The notes under the pieces: model-generated | Databases searched by the model: none | Told to the model about the DNA's origin: nothing | What the model saw: the letters and a program-made list of their open reading frames with translations, nothing else | Source: Thermoflavimicrobium dichotomicum | Lineage (GTDB): Bacteria; Bacillota; Bacilli; Thermoactinomycetales; Thermoactinomycetaceae | Reading direction: 5' to 3' | NCBI RefSeq assembly: GCF_900114055.1 | Contig: NZ_FORR01000002.1 | Coordinates: forward strand, 186,001-250,000 | Length of the DNA stretch: 64,000 nt | Shown: positions 54,777-63,234 of the stretch, one piece after another | Numbering within the stretch: position 1 is the first letter of the stretch | How the letters are laid out: every line of letters begins with the position of its first letter | Translations under genes and position numbers: made by a program

Positions 54777-54815
54777 AAAGCCTTTCCTTCGCACGAAGAG
54801 AAAGGCTTTCCATTT
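54777..54815. terminator. Bidirectional terminator after the YhzD-like gene
   Basis: AAAGCCTTTC / GAAAGGCTTT arms with A7 on the left and T-rich sequence on the right; it can serve both convergent genes. Confidence 0.88.
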
Positions 54816-54830
54816 TTATTTCATCATGGA

Positions 54831-56759
54831 TCACCGCAACAGCCTTAACCCATTTAAAATGACCAATAACGTGCTCCCCTCATGTCCAATTACACCGAAG
54901 GGCAATGTCATCACTTGCAAGAAGTTTGCCAAAATCAGCAGACAAATGACTGTTAAAGCCAATGCCATATTCTGTTTCACAATACGCTGAACCCGTTTAC
55001 CCAGACGAAGTACCTGTGGAATCCGATCCAAATCATCATTCATTAATACCAGGTCTGCTGTTTCCAAAGCCACATCACTACCTGCTCCCCCCATGGCAAC
55101 TCCGATACTGGCGGTAGCCAGCGCTGGAGCATCATTCACTCCATCCCCAACCATGACCACTTTCCCAAATCGTTCACGCAAGTCTTTGACAATGGATACC
55201 TTATCTTCCGGTAAACAATCGCTATAGACCAAATCAATGCCGACTTCTTTCGCAATCGCTTCCGCTGTGACTTGTTGATCACCTGTTAACATCGCTACCT
55301 TCAGACCCATTTGTTTCAATTGTTGCACGATGGCTTTCGCCTCTGGACGCACCGTGTCCTGTAGCGCAATCAATCCAACCACCTTCCCGGTTTTCTCTAC
55401 AAGCACAACGGTTTTTCCTTCTTGCTCCATCTTTTCTACGACTTGACTAATTTCCCCATCCATATTTCCAAACATTTTTGGTTTTCCGATTCGCCATATT
55501 TCGCCCTGATACTTCGCTTTTACACCCCAACCCGTGATTGCTTGCAACTCAGACGGACGGCTCCATTTCTCTTTCGTTTTTTGGGCAAATCGAACGATCG
55601 CCTGTGCAATCGGATGTTCAGATAATGACTCAATCGAACCAACCGCTGCCAACAATTCATCCCGGGCCATTTCCTGAAAGACAAGGAAATCTGTCACTTT
55701 CGGTTTTCCTTGGGTCAGGGTTCCCGTTTTGTCAAAAGCCACCACTCTGGCATCCGATAACATCTCTAACTGATAGCCACTTTTAAATAAAATCCCTTTT
55801 CGTGCACCGTTTGAAATCGCAGATAAGACGGCAGGCATAATGGAAGCCACCAATGCACATGGAGAAGCTACTACCAGGAATACCATCGCCCGATATACGG
55901 TCTCAGACCAATTCCAGCCCAACAGATAATGAGGAAGCACAAGCAACAGGGCCGTTATACCGAGAACCGCTTTGGCATACACTTTCTCCAATCTTTCGAT
56001 GCGTGTTTGTGTAACCGGTACTTCGTTTCGTGCCTGTTCAATATGGCGAATGATCTTGGCAAAAACACTCTCTTCTCCTGCCCGTGTCACTTTGACAACC
56101 AATGAACCAGATCCATTGATGGTTCCGGCAAACACTTCGTCATTCGGCTCTTTTTCAGCCGGTAACGGTTCACCTGTAATCATGGATTGATCCACAGATG
56201 AAAATCCTTCCTGTACAATACCATCTGCGGCGATCCGCTCTCCCGGGCGAACAATCATCAGATCGTCCTTCTTCAACTCTTCAATGCGCACTTCACGTTC
56301 CTGTCCATGTTCATCCAGAATGCGAGCTGTTTCTGGTTTCATTTTGATCAGGTTGGACAGGTCACGCTCACTTTTGGCCACCGTATAACTCTCCAGTGCC
56401 CCACTCACCGCAAAAATAAAGATCAACATGGACCCTTCCAACCAGTAACCAATCATCGCCGCTCCGATGGCGGCAAAAATCATCAGTAAGTTCACATCCA
56501 ACTCTTTTTCATGAACAAGCGTTTGAATTCCCTCTTTGGCTTTGGCAAATCCCCCGATCACATAAGCCAGTAAAAAGAGCACAGTGGATAAATAGGAGGA
56601 CGGGTTTCCCCAGAGATACGCGAGCAGCACGAGGATCCCCGAACTCATGGCTGCGATCATTTCTCCATGCTGTGTACATTTCTCTATAAAAACAGATCGT
56701 CTTGCTTTCCTGGTCTCTAAAGGTTGGATTTTCTTTTCCAGTGGATATAAAGCATTCAT
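54831..56759 (-). CDS. zosA: Heavy-metal P1B-type ATPase (ZosA-like)
   Basis: The 642-aa protein has the P-type ATPase motifs VAFDKTGTLTQGK near residue 340, the SPCALV metal-binding motif, SEHPIAQAI (HP motif), GDGVNDAPALA and the terminal GHEGSTLLVILNGLRLL of the Zn/Cd/Co group. It lacks an N-terminal metal-binding domain, as ZosA does. A perfect PerR box lies upstream, and in Bacillus subtilis zosA is PerR-regulated and imports zinc under peroxide stress. The ATG at 56759 follows AAGGTGGAG; 56789 has no site. Confidence 0.9.
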   Translation of the reverse strand: MNALYPLEKKIQPLETRKARRSVFIEKCTQHGEMIAAMSSGILVLLAYLWGNPSSYLSTVLFLLAYVIGGFAKAKEGIQTLVHEKELDVNLLMIFAAIGAAMIGYWLEGSMLIFIFAVSGALESYTVAKSERDLSNLIKMKPETARILDEHGQEREVRIEELKKDDLMIVRPGERIAADGIVQEGFSSVDQSMITGEPLPAEKEPNDEVFAGTINGSGSLVVKVTRAGEESVFAKIIRHIEQARNEVPVTQTRIERLEKVYAKAVLGITALLLVLPHYLLGWNWSETVYRAMVFLVVASPCALVASIMPAVLSAISNGARKGILFKSGYQLEMLSDARVVAFDKTGTLTQGKPKVTDFLVFQEMARDELLAAVGSIESLSEHPIAQAIVRFAQKTKEKWSRPSELQAITGWGVKAKYQGEIWRIGKPKMFGNMDGEISQVVEKMEQEGKTVVLVEKTGKVVGLIALQDTVRPEAKAIVQQLKQMGLKVAMLTGDQQVTAEAIAKEVGIDLVYSDCLPEDKVSIVKDLRERFGKVVMVGDGVNDAPALATASIGVAMGGAGSDVALETADLVLMNDDLDRIPQVLRLGKRVQRIVKQNMALALTVICLLILANFLQVMTLPFGVIGHEGSTLLVILNGLRLLR

Positions 56760-56812
56760 GGTACTCCACCTTTCCTTAGTGAAAATCATTCTTAATTCAT
56801 GAAAAACGACGC

Positions 56813-56837
56813 ATGCGGCTCTGAACCGAGCCGCACT
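56813..56837 (-). promoter_or_regulatory. Leader hairpin with T-run before zosA
   Basis: GCGGCTC pairs with GAGCCGC, and on the minus strand GTCGTTTTTC follows, about 60 nt before the ATG. It could act as an attenuator or belong to a decayed upstream terminator. Confidence 0.4.
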
Positions 56838-56841
56838 CCGA

Positions 56842-56899
56842 TGAGAATGATTATTATTATTCTTTATTTATTATAAGTATTATTTTATAATTATTATAA
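56842..56899 (-). promoter_or_regulatory. PerR box and a second Fur-like box upstream of zosA
   Basis: TTATAATTATTATAA at 56885-56899 matches the PerR consensus (7-1-7 inverted repeat TTATAAT-N-ATTATAA) exactly. A second, weaker box TGAGAATGATTATTA lies at 56842-56856 (two mismatches from the Fur consensus). Both are in the A+T-rich promoter zone of zosA. Confidence 0.82.
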
Positions 56900-57028
56900 T
56901 GTAATAACTTGTCCATTGTAAAGGGCTTTGCCCTGGAAAAAACAAAATCAGGCGCCCAAATATGCCTGATTCTTTGGATGCTTTATTCTTGTTTTACTCA
57001 AAAAAAAGCACCGACTCCAGCCGATGCC

Positions 57029-57077
57029 CAACTTGTTGACATAGTTTCCGTTATATGCCGGTTTTCCTTTTCCTGAC
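57029..57077 (+). repeat. MITE-like repeat, truncated copy (copy I)
   Basis: AACTTGTTGACATAGTTTCCG and TATGCCGGTTTTCCTTTTCC match the left half; the rest is missing. A GC-rich hairpin (GCACCG / CGATGC, one mismatch) precedes it. The rest of 56900-57185 holds an AATCAGGC / TGCCTGATT hairpin (near 56948) and nothing else I can support. Confidence 0.6.
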
Positions 57078-57109
57078 CATGCAGAATATCCATTGAGTTT
57101 AATCCATAA

Positions 57110-57147
57110 AAAAGCCAAGCCTTAAGAGATATTCCTTAAGGCTTGGC
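57110..57147 (-). terminator. Terminator of the NprX-like peptide operon
   Basis: GCCAAGCCTTAAG and CTTAAGGCTTGGC arms followed by T6 on the minus strand. Confidence 0.9.
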
Positions 57148-57185
57148 CTTATATCCGTAACCCAATCACTAGCATGTTCCCGACA

Positions 57186-57317
57186 TTATGGTCCAACTGG
57201 CTCTGTATTTTGAATAGGAGGACTTGTTTCCAGGCTTGTTGCAGCTGAAACGGTAGTAAAGATCCCAAACGCAAAGACTACCAAACAGCTTAGGTAAACA
57301 GCACACTTCTTTAACAT
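57186..57317 (-). CDS. NprX/Phr-like secreted signalling pro-peptide, 43 aa
   Basis: A 43-codon frame starts at the ATG at 57317, which overlaps the regulator's stop codon (TGATG). GGAGGAGG lies at the right distance upstream. The product has Lys-Lys near its start, a hydrophobic signal stretch (VYLSCLVVFAFGIFTTVSA) and a polar C-terminus ending SPPIQNTEPVGP. This is the standard layout of RRNPP pro-peptides (NprX also has 43 aa): export, cleavage and re-import of a short C-terminal peptide. The mature form is unknown; the last five to eight residues are the best guess. It ends at a strong terminator. Confidence 0.75.
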   Translation of the reverse strand: MLKKCAVYLSCLVVFAFGIFTTVSAATSLETSPPIQNTEPVGP

Positions 57318-58618
57318 CAGTTTAATTCCTCCTCCGTATCAAATAATCTGTCTAAATAATAGTAATATTTTTCTTGACTCTTGTCCTTGCAATACTTGGA
57401 CAAACGCAGTAAAATACGTTGTTGCTGCCTGATGGAGCCATATTGTTGCAATAACTGTAGAGCTTTCTCCAGACAATGGATCGCTTCATCATGTTGTCCT
57501 GTATGATACTTGAGAGTTCCTTTCATTTCTAATACTTTGGCTACTTTGAATCCATTATATCTATTCCCGATTTTCAGTGCTTCATTCAGGTTTTCTTCAG
57601 CTAACTGCCATTCTTTTTGATAAGAATAAAGTTCTCCTAAATCAGCATAAGTATCGATCAATAAATCTTTGGACGTCACTTTGTCTCGCAATTCCAAAGC
57701 GGTTAAATAGCAAAACTCAGCCTCATCAAGTTCTCCCATTTCAAAATAGATTTTACCCAGTGATGTCCAAAGGTCAAAAGCCCGGCTATGTTCTTTGTTC
57801 CGACGAGCCATTTCGATGCCTTCTTTGGCGTATCGGATGGCCTGATGATACAGTTTCGCTTTCTTTAGAATCAGTGCAAACAGCTCGTACATATTCAACT
57901 TGATCTGGATCGTTTCGATTTTATGCTTGTGTTCCCACAACTCCTGTAACAAGCCAAATGCTTCACTATTCCGATCCAATTTTTCCAGATAGATAATTTT
58001 ATTTAATAGAAGCATATATTTTTCTTCTTTATACGTTTCATCGTTCAATTCCTCAATAATATTGAGTCCCAGATCGGTATAGTCGATCGCCTGATACAGG
58101 TTACTCTGGTTGTATTCAATCATTCCCAGATAACAATAGGCCATGGCTCCAATCGATTGGTTATGGTTTTCGACAATCGAAATGGCTTCATAAAAGTATT
58201 TTTTGGCTTTCTCATAATTTTGCTTGATAAAGTAAGCCTTTCCTTTTAAATACTTCACTTCTGGTAAATACTTTGGATGGTTGGAAATATCCAGACTTCT
58301 CAGTTTTGCCAAAGCGATCGAAGGACCCGCATGATCCAACAGGCTTTTGATCATAAACAACTTTGTCTTTATTTCCTCTTCTTTGGTTTCTTGGTCCACT
58401 TGTACATCTACCAGCTCTTGCAGATCGGATATCCCCAATTTGCTTAGATAACAGTCAAACATCTCTTGTGAAACACTTGGGATTCCACGTTCAATTTTAC
58501 TGATCGTTGCTGCCGAGATGGATTCATCTGCGAGGTCCTCCAAACGCAAACCCAGACTTTTCCGCCTCCTTCTGAGCAACTGACCGATTTCGCTATGCTC
58601 CAATTTCAAATTGCGCAT
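57317..58618 (-). CDS. RRNPP-family regulator (HTH plus TPR; NprR-like)
   Basis: The 433-aa protein starts with a Xre-type helix-turn-helix (residues 9-62: IGQLLRRRRKSLGLRLEDLADES; AATISKIERGIPSV) and continues with about eight to nine TPR-like repeats (ALAKLRSLDISNHPKYLP; AYCYLGMIEYNQSNLYQA; FCYLTALELRDK). This matches NprR/PlcR-type quorum-sensing receptors in length and order. In such systems the imported peptide binds the TPRs and switches DNA binding or a phosphatase-like role linked to sporulation. The ATG at 58618 touches GGAAGGGG closely; a TTG three codons later has better spacing. Confidence 0.88.
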   Translation of the reverse strand: MRNLKLEHSEIGQLLRRRRKSLGLRLEDLADESISAATISKIERGIPSVSQEMFDCYLSKLGISDLQELVDVQVDQETKEEEIKTKLFMIKSLLDHAGPSIALAKLRSLDISNHPKYLPEVKYLKGKAYFIKQNYEKAKKYFYEAISIVENHNQSIGAMAYCYLGMIEYNQSNLYQAIDYTDLGLNIIEELNDETYKEEKYMLLLNKIIYLEKLDRNSEAFGLLQELWEHKHKIETIQIKLNMYELFALILKKAKLYHQAIRYAKEGIEMARRNKEHSRAFDLWTSLGKIYFEMGELDEAEFCYLTALELRDKVTSKDLLIDTYADLGELYSYQKEWQLAEENLNEALKIGNRYNGFKVAKVLEMKGTLKYHTGQHDEAIHCLEKALQLLQQYGSIRQQQRILLRLSKYCKDKSQEKYYYYLDRLFDTEEELN

Positions 58619-58810
58619 CCCCTTCCATAACAGTAACCCAAAGATTCTTATTATACAAATGAATAAAATTATTTATTTGTATGGATTCAAGAATAATTAT
58701 ATCAAAATAGCACTTAATATTTATTTATTTTAGTTAAATAATATTTTTCTATTTAATTGAAAGTAAAACTTTATGAATTCGACATTTTATTCAGAAACTA
58801 CCATATGTAA

Positions 58811-58835
58811 AAGCCCTTGGAAATGACCAAGGGCT
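58811..58835. terminator. Terminator-like hairpin abutting MITE copy J
   Basis: AGCCCTTGG / CCAAGGGCT arms with a 6-nt loop; T4 follows on the minus strand, while on the plus strand CAGCTTGTTGAC follows directly. Confidence 0.65.
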
Positions 58836-58945
58836 CAGCTTGTTGACAAAGTTCTCGTTATATGCCGGTTTTCCTCTTCCGTTTCACTCCCGCTCTATCA
58901 AAACGGGCAAAAGTTGCTCAACTGAATGAGAAAAACGGATCTGTC
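58836..58945 (+). mobile_element. MITE-like repeat, near full-length copy (copy J)
   Basis: CAGCTTGTTGACAAAGTTCTCG, TTTCACTCCCGCTCTATCAA, GGGCAAAAGTTGCTCAACT and GAAAAACGG follow the copy A order. The right inverted end is lost (CTGTCCAGA). Same orientation as A, B and F. Confidence 0.68.
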
Positions 58946-59023
58946 CAGACACTACCCATTTTCGTTTTACTCTAGTCTAACATGCATGATCCAGACTCAT
59001 GACTTTGTCTTCCGATCTGCCAC

Positions 59024-61096
59024 TCACTCTATTTTCCCCAATCTCTTCCGCAACTCATCCAGATCTGAAATCGGCGCTTGGCAACTGTAATTCTCACAAA
59101 TGTATACCGTTGCATCATCCAAAGCCGCTTCTTTTCCATCCACCAATGGAAGCCACAGTTTCATGGTGTTTGCTCCCAAACGACGTGGATATAAAGCAAC
59201 CACAGCTTCCGGGAGATAGGTTTGCTGTACTTCTTTGATCATCTCTTTGGTTTTGACATGTGTCGGGTCACCTGCGATGACAATTTCCTTTGTCGGTCCG
59301 ATCGCAAACTGCATGGCGATTAAAAAGAAAGAATAAGCCGTTGGAGCATTCGCTACCGTTTTGGCAAAAGCTTTCAGCTGTTTATCAGCCTCTTTCAGCA
59401 GACGTTCATCCGATGTAAGCTTCGCCAATCGAATCAGGTTATAGGCTGCCACTGAATTGCCAGAGGGCAACGCTCCATCATACAATTCTTTCGAGCGAAG
59501 GATGAGCTCCTCTCCATCTTTTCCTGAGAAGAAGAAACCACCTTGATCAGGATCGCCAAACAAGTCCATCATCTGATTGGTGAGCTCGATGGCCTGTTCC
59601 AGGAACTCCGTCTGGAAAGTGGCTTCATACAGCTCCATCAATCCCCAAACGAGGAACGCATAATCATCCAGGTAAGCCAGGTACTTGGCTTCCCCATCCC
59701 GATAACGCGCCAGCAGTCGCCCATCTTCCCGACGCAAATGCTTCATGATAAAGCGATAGGCACGTTCTGCCGCTTCAGCATACTCCATATCGTTCAGAAC
59801 CCGTGCTCCCCGAGCCAGTGCCGCGATCATGAGCCCATTCCAGGAGGTAAGCACTTTATCATCTTTGTGTGGATGAACCCGTTTTTCCCGGTGATGAAAC
59901 AGTTTTTCCCTTGCCTGTTCCAGTTTCTTTTCCAGGTCTTCCAGGGAGAGCTGGTAATGCTCCGCGATCTCCTCCAACTCCACTTCGATCTGGTTCAGGA
60001 TACTTGTCCCATGCTCAAAATTCCCCTGTTCAGTGACATCATAGCAGTGGCAGAACAGCTCCCCTTCTTCTTCACCCAGGACTTCCTTAATCTCTTGAGG
60101 TGTCCACACATAAAACTTTCCTTCTACCCCTTCAGAATCCGCATCTTCAGCGGAATAAAATCCGCCTTCTGGTGAGGTCATATCCCGCAAGACATAGGTA
60201 AAAATCTCCCGGGCTACCTGGGCATACTGCTCTTCCTGCGTCACCTGGAAAGCTTCCAAATAGGCAAGCGCCAGCAAGGCGTTATCATAAAGCATCTTTT
60301 CAAAATGGGGGACAAGCCATTTGCGATCCACCGAATAACGGGCGAATCCATACCCCAAATGGTCAAAAATGCCACCCCGCCGCATCGCTTCCAGTGTTTC
60401 TGTTACCATGTGGAGTGCTTCTTCTTCCTGATGCTGTTTGTAGTAACGCAATAGAAACAGCAAATCGTGCGGGCGCGGAAACTTCGGAGCACCTCCAAAG
60501 CCGCCATAACGATCATCAAATTGCTCTGAAAACTCCTCAAACGCCTGATCAAAAAGATGGGGATCCAAATCACCATGCTCCACATTTTCCACATAGCCCT
60601 GGATCGTTTCCAGCACCTTTTCACTGACCTGATCCGCCTGAGAACGATTGTGGGTCCAGGCATCCGCGATTTTCGTCAGAATATCGATCAGACCAGGTTG
60701 TCCATACCGGGCATGCTTCGGAAAATAAGTTCCCGCAAAAAACGGTTTTTTATCAGGGGTCATAATCACCGTCAGCGGCCAGCCACCATGTCCCGTCATC
60801 ACCTGGCAAACCAGCATATACAGATGATCGACATCCGGCCGTTCTTCTCTATCTACTTTTACAGGAACAAAGTATTTATTTAACAAAGAAGCTACTTCTT
60901 CATCTTCGAAACTTTCTTTCTCCATTACATGACACCAATGGCAAGTAGAATACCCAATAGAAAGAAAAATGGGTTTATCTTCTTTTTTTGCTTTATCAAA
61001 TGCCTCTTCGCTCCATGGATACCAATCAACAGGATTATAGGCATGTTGCAGAAGATAAGGCGACTTTTCATGAATCAAACGATTCGGCTTTTTCAT
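59024..61096 (-). CDS. YyaL-family thioredoxin-domain protein (DUF255)
   Basis: The ~690-aa protein begins with a thioredoxin-like domain carrying [14 protein letters not shown] (Cys52, Cys55) and continues with an alpha/alpha-barrel similar to N-acylglucosamine epimerases ([33 protein letters not shown]). This matches the YyaL/spermatogenesis-associated 20 family. Its substrate is unknown; the CxxC suggests redox activity. The ATG at 61096 follows GTAGGTGG. A signal peptide is absent, so it is cytosolic. Confidence 0.92.
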   Translation of the reverse strand: MKKPNRLIHEKSPYLLQHAYNPVDWYPWSEEAFDKAKKEDKPIFLSIGYSTCHWCHVMEKESFEDEEVASLLNKYFVPVKVDREERPDVDHLYMLVCQVMTGHGGWPLTVIMTPDKKPFFAGTYFPKHARYGQPGLIDILTKIADAWTHNRSQADQVSEKVLETIQGYVENVEHGDLDPHLFDQAFEEFSEQFDDRYGGFGGAPKFPRPHDLLFLLRYYKQHQEEEALHMVTETLEAMRRGGIFDHLGYGFARYSVDRKWLVPHFEKMLYDNALLALAYLEAFQVTQEEQYAQVAREIFTYVLRDMTSPEGGFYSAEDADSEGVEGKFYVWTPQEIKEVLGEEEGELFCHCYDVTEQGNFEHGTSILNQIEVELEEIAEHYQLSLEDLEKKLEQAREKLFHHREKRVHPHKDDKVLTSWNGLMIAALARGARVLNDMEYAEAAERAYRFIMKHLRREDGRLLARYRDGEAKYLAYLDDYAFLVWGLMELYEATFQTEFLEQAIELTNQMMDLFGDPDQGGFFFSGKDGEELILRSKELYDGALPSGNSVAAYNLIRLAKLTSDERLLKEADKQLKAFAKTVANAPTAYSFFLIAMQFAIGPTKEIVIAGDPTHVKTKEMIKEVQQTYLPEAVVALYPRRLGANTMKLWLPLVDGKEAALDDATVYICENYSCQAPISDLDELRKRLGKIE

Positions 61097-61420
61097 CGAT
61101 ACCACCTACTTTTCCGATTCGGTTGGTTTATCTTACCATATTAAAAAGCGAGGCTCAACTCGCCTCGCCTTTCATCACGATTTCTCTTTCCTTTGCGCAC
61201 AGGAACTCACAGCACTTCGGATGTCATCTCCATAGCCAACACGCCATTAAAAGAGGGGAAGGCCTGATTGGTAAATCGTAGCTGGGTGACGAATGAGACA
61301 CAATCGAACAACCATCGCGGATGGCCATGCACTATTTATTGCTTTTAAAATATGTTACCGCATGCTGGAAAAATAAATTAATCTCCTCCATATGGCGAGG
61401 ATGCTAATCATTGATCCCGG
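61097..61420. other. 324-bp gap upstream of the YyaL gene
   Basis: It contains the terminator at 61145-61170, a purine-rich tract and no frame with a ribosome site. I see no RNA gene. Confidence 0.55.
61145..61170 (-). terminator. Terminator between the nucleotidyltransferase and YyaL genes
   Basis: GCGAGGC and GCCTCGC arms with a 7-nt loop, followed by TTTTTAA on the minus strand. Confidence 0.8.
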
Positions 61421-62305
61421 CTACAATTTTTTGTATGTGGGGCTTGGCAAATGATCATAGGCACTCTCATTCATACCCACACGGTCCATGATTTTACGCA
61501 AATCAGTCACAAACTTCATAAAATACTCTTCATGATTGTTGCTATCAGCATATTTTACTAGGAAATAATCATTGGATAATGAATGATACAAGCCAGTTAA
61601 ATCATCCACCAAGATCTTTTTTATATCTTCTTTTGTAATCGATGGATCCATGCTGCATTCATTGACGAGAGTTTGCAATGTTTCTTTAAGTGCCTGGTGA
61701 TCATAGGATGAATGAGATAATAAATATTTTAAATCATAAAGATCTTTAAACCTTGGTCTCACAATGGTTTGATGCAGTTTCCAAGCAACCTGGATGGAGA
61801 GGGGCACGGAGTACGGAACAATGAAACTGTCACCAAAAACGGGGCGGTACTCCAATGGAACGGGTTCGATTTCCATTTCCAAGTTAAACGAAACATCCAG
61901 ATAAAGCTCCCGATATTTCCCTGGTTCATCAGTGAAATAATATTCAAGATCCGTATTTATCGTTGGAAAATCGTCTGCCATCGCATAGTCTATATATCTC
62001 CAAAACGCATTCTCTCGAAAACTTCTAAACTTGATTCCATCGTCCAGATCCATTTCTGTCACTTGAATCATCCAGTTGGTAAATGTTTCACGCGCATGTT
62101 CAACATCTTTGATTTTCCCCAAGTACAAAAAGTCGATATCATCGACATACCGAATATCGGGGTTATCCAAATATTGTCTCGTCAATAGGCTGCCTTTTAA
62201 AACAAATGGCATATTCACAAGAGATATTCTCCTCAAAAGCGCCTCTAAAACCACGAGTTCTCTTACTTCATAATTCATATTCTTTATATCTTCTCGCTTA
62301 ATCAT
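61421..62305 (-). CDS. AbiEii-family nucleotidyltransferase (putative toxin)
   Basis: The 294-aa protein has the minimal nucleotidyltransferase motifs: FVLKGSLLTRQYL (Gly38-Ser39), RYVDDIDFLY (Asp56, Asp58) and the later YFTDEPGKYRELYLDVSF. The region IQVAWKLHQTIVRPRFKDLYDLKYLL is the AbiEii/MenT-type motif with a conserved Lys, Arg and Asp. Such enzymes act as toxins that modify tRNA or other targets. GGGAGA precedes the ATG. The gene 28 nt upstream is the likely partner. Confidence 0.88.
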   Translation of the reverse strand: MIKREDIKNMNYEVRELVVLEALLRRISLVNMPFVLKGSLLTRQYLDNPDIRYVDDIDFLYLGKIKDVEHARETFTNWMIQVTEMDLDDGIKFRSFRENAFWRYIDYAMADDFPTINTDLEYYFTDEPGKYRELYLDVSFNLEMEIEPVPLEYRPVFGDSFIVPYSVPLSIQVAWKLHQTIVRPRFKDLYDLKYLLSHSSYDHQALKETLQTLVNECSMDPSITKEDIKKILVDDLTGLYHSLSNDYFLVKYADSNNHEEYFMKFVTDLRKIMDRVGMNESAYDHLPSPTYKKL

Positions 62306-62332
62306 GATGATTGTCTCCCATTTCTAAATATT

Positions 62333-62917
62333 TTATGAAATCCATCCGCTATCCAATTCTTCTCTGCTGTCATAGATGCATAATTCATATTGTTCTTTCA
62401 AAACCACGATCTTATTTGCTTGCAAAACGGAATGGATCTTTTGTACTCTCTCATAGAACTTTTCCTTGCTTTTATATTCTCTTACTGTAATAAATCTTAC
62501 TTTCCCATTGGGATTCAACGAGTTCCTTGAAAGATGTCCGCCTAGCCCCTCGCATAAATTCTTTACCATGGCCATATCATCAACTTCTACTTTGCCATGC
62601 CATTCAAAATAAGGTTTAAAATGCTTCGTTATTGGCTGATGGAAATACTTTTCATGCTTCGGAGGAGTCTCTACTTTTTTTCTCATGATTGTAAATCCGT
62701 TTTCTTTAAACTTGGCTACAATCTTTTCGATTTCTTTATTTGCTTCATGAAAATCCGCACTTTTAATAACTCCTGTAAACATGGGTTGATGGATGTGATT
62801 TCCTTTATCCAAGACGATCATAAGCGGTTTCACCTGTTCCGATTTGCAAAGCTCTACAAAAGCTTCCTTGTCAGCAAGCGTTAAATCGTTGACTGTAATG
62901 TGATATTCAAATTCCAT
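62333..62917 (-). CDS. Unknown partner of the AbiEii protein, 194 aa with two similar halves
   Basis: GGGGTGAGATC lies before the ATG. The first half (residues 1-90) and the second half (100-194) share a pattern: a start YHITVND / WHGKVEVDD, then a helix, a strand and the end FTIMRKKVE / IVVLKEQYELCIYDS. It looks like a duplicated ferredoxin-like or RAGNYA-type domain. It is not the usual AbiEi antitoxin, which has a winged helix. Position just upstream of a nucleotidyltransferase toxin makes an antitoxin role possible; no family is recognised. Confidence 0.72.
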   Translation of the reverse strand: MEFEYHITVNDLTLADKEAFVELCKSEQVKPLMIVLDKGNHIHQPMFTGVIKSADFHEANKEIEKIVAKFKENGFTIMRKKVETPPKHEKYFHQPITKHFKPYFEWHGKVEVDDMAMVKNLCEGLGGHLSRNSLNPNGKVRFITVREYKSKEKFYERVQKIHSVLQANKIVVLKEQYELCIYDSREELDSGWIS

Positions 62918-63070
62918 GATCTCACCCCTATTTCTTTCATTTCGATGGAACTTGTTGCATAAAACTTACTAAATGTTCGTGGATTCTTTCATTTTAACAT
63001 TTTTTGTGATATCGAAACCATTTTTCAGGTGTTATTCCATTATCATTCTTCACTGTGGAGTGAGGTGAAC

Positions 63071-63181
63071 ATGGACTTTGAGGTTCAAGCGGATCAAATC
63101 ATCATCAAAAACGGAAAGGTGAAGATCCGGAGGCTGTATGACTCCCACTTAACGAATCATGCTATCCTTCATCGTCAAGCA
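63071..63181 (+). other. Possible remnant of a small gene
   Basis: GAGGTG lies before an ATG giving MDFEVQADQIIIKNGKVKIRR, a protein-like start. The frame continues straight through a terminator hairpin, so a normal C-terminus is missing. It may be a truncated gene or chance. Confidence 0.28.
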
Positions 63182-63230
63182 AAAAAAGACCGCCCCCCAA
63201 AAACCCCGGGGAAGGCGGTTTTCCTTTTTT
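63182..63230. terminator. Bidirectional terminator after selO
   Basis: GACCGCC and GGCGGTT arms with inner pairing, A7 on the left and T7 on the right. Confidence 0.85.
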
Positions 63231-63234
63231 TCCA

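Larger units (their letters stand above)
58619..59023. other. Gap between the NprR-like gene and the YyaL gene
   Basis: The first ~180 bp are very A+T-rich and should hold the regulator promoter. 58811-58835 is a terminator-like hairpin, and 58836-58945 is repeat copy J. No further gene is seen. Confidence 0.6.
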
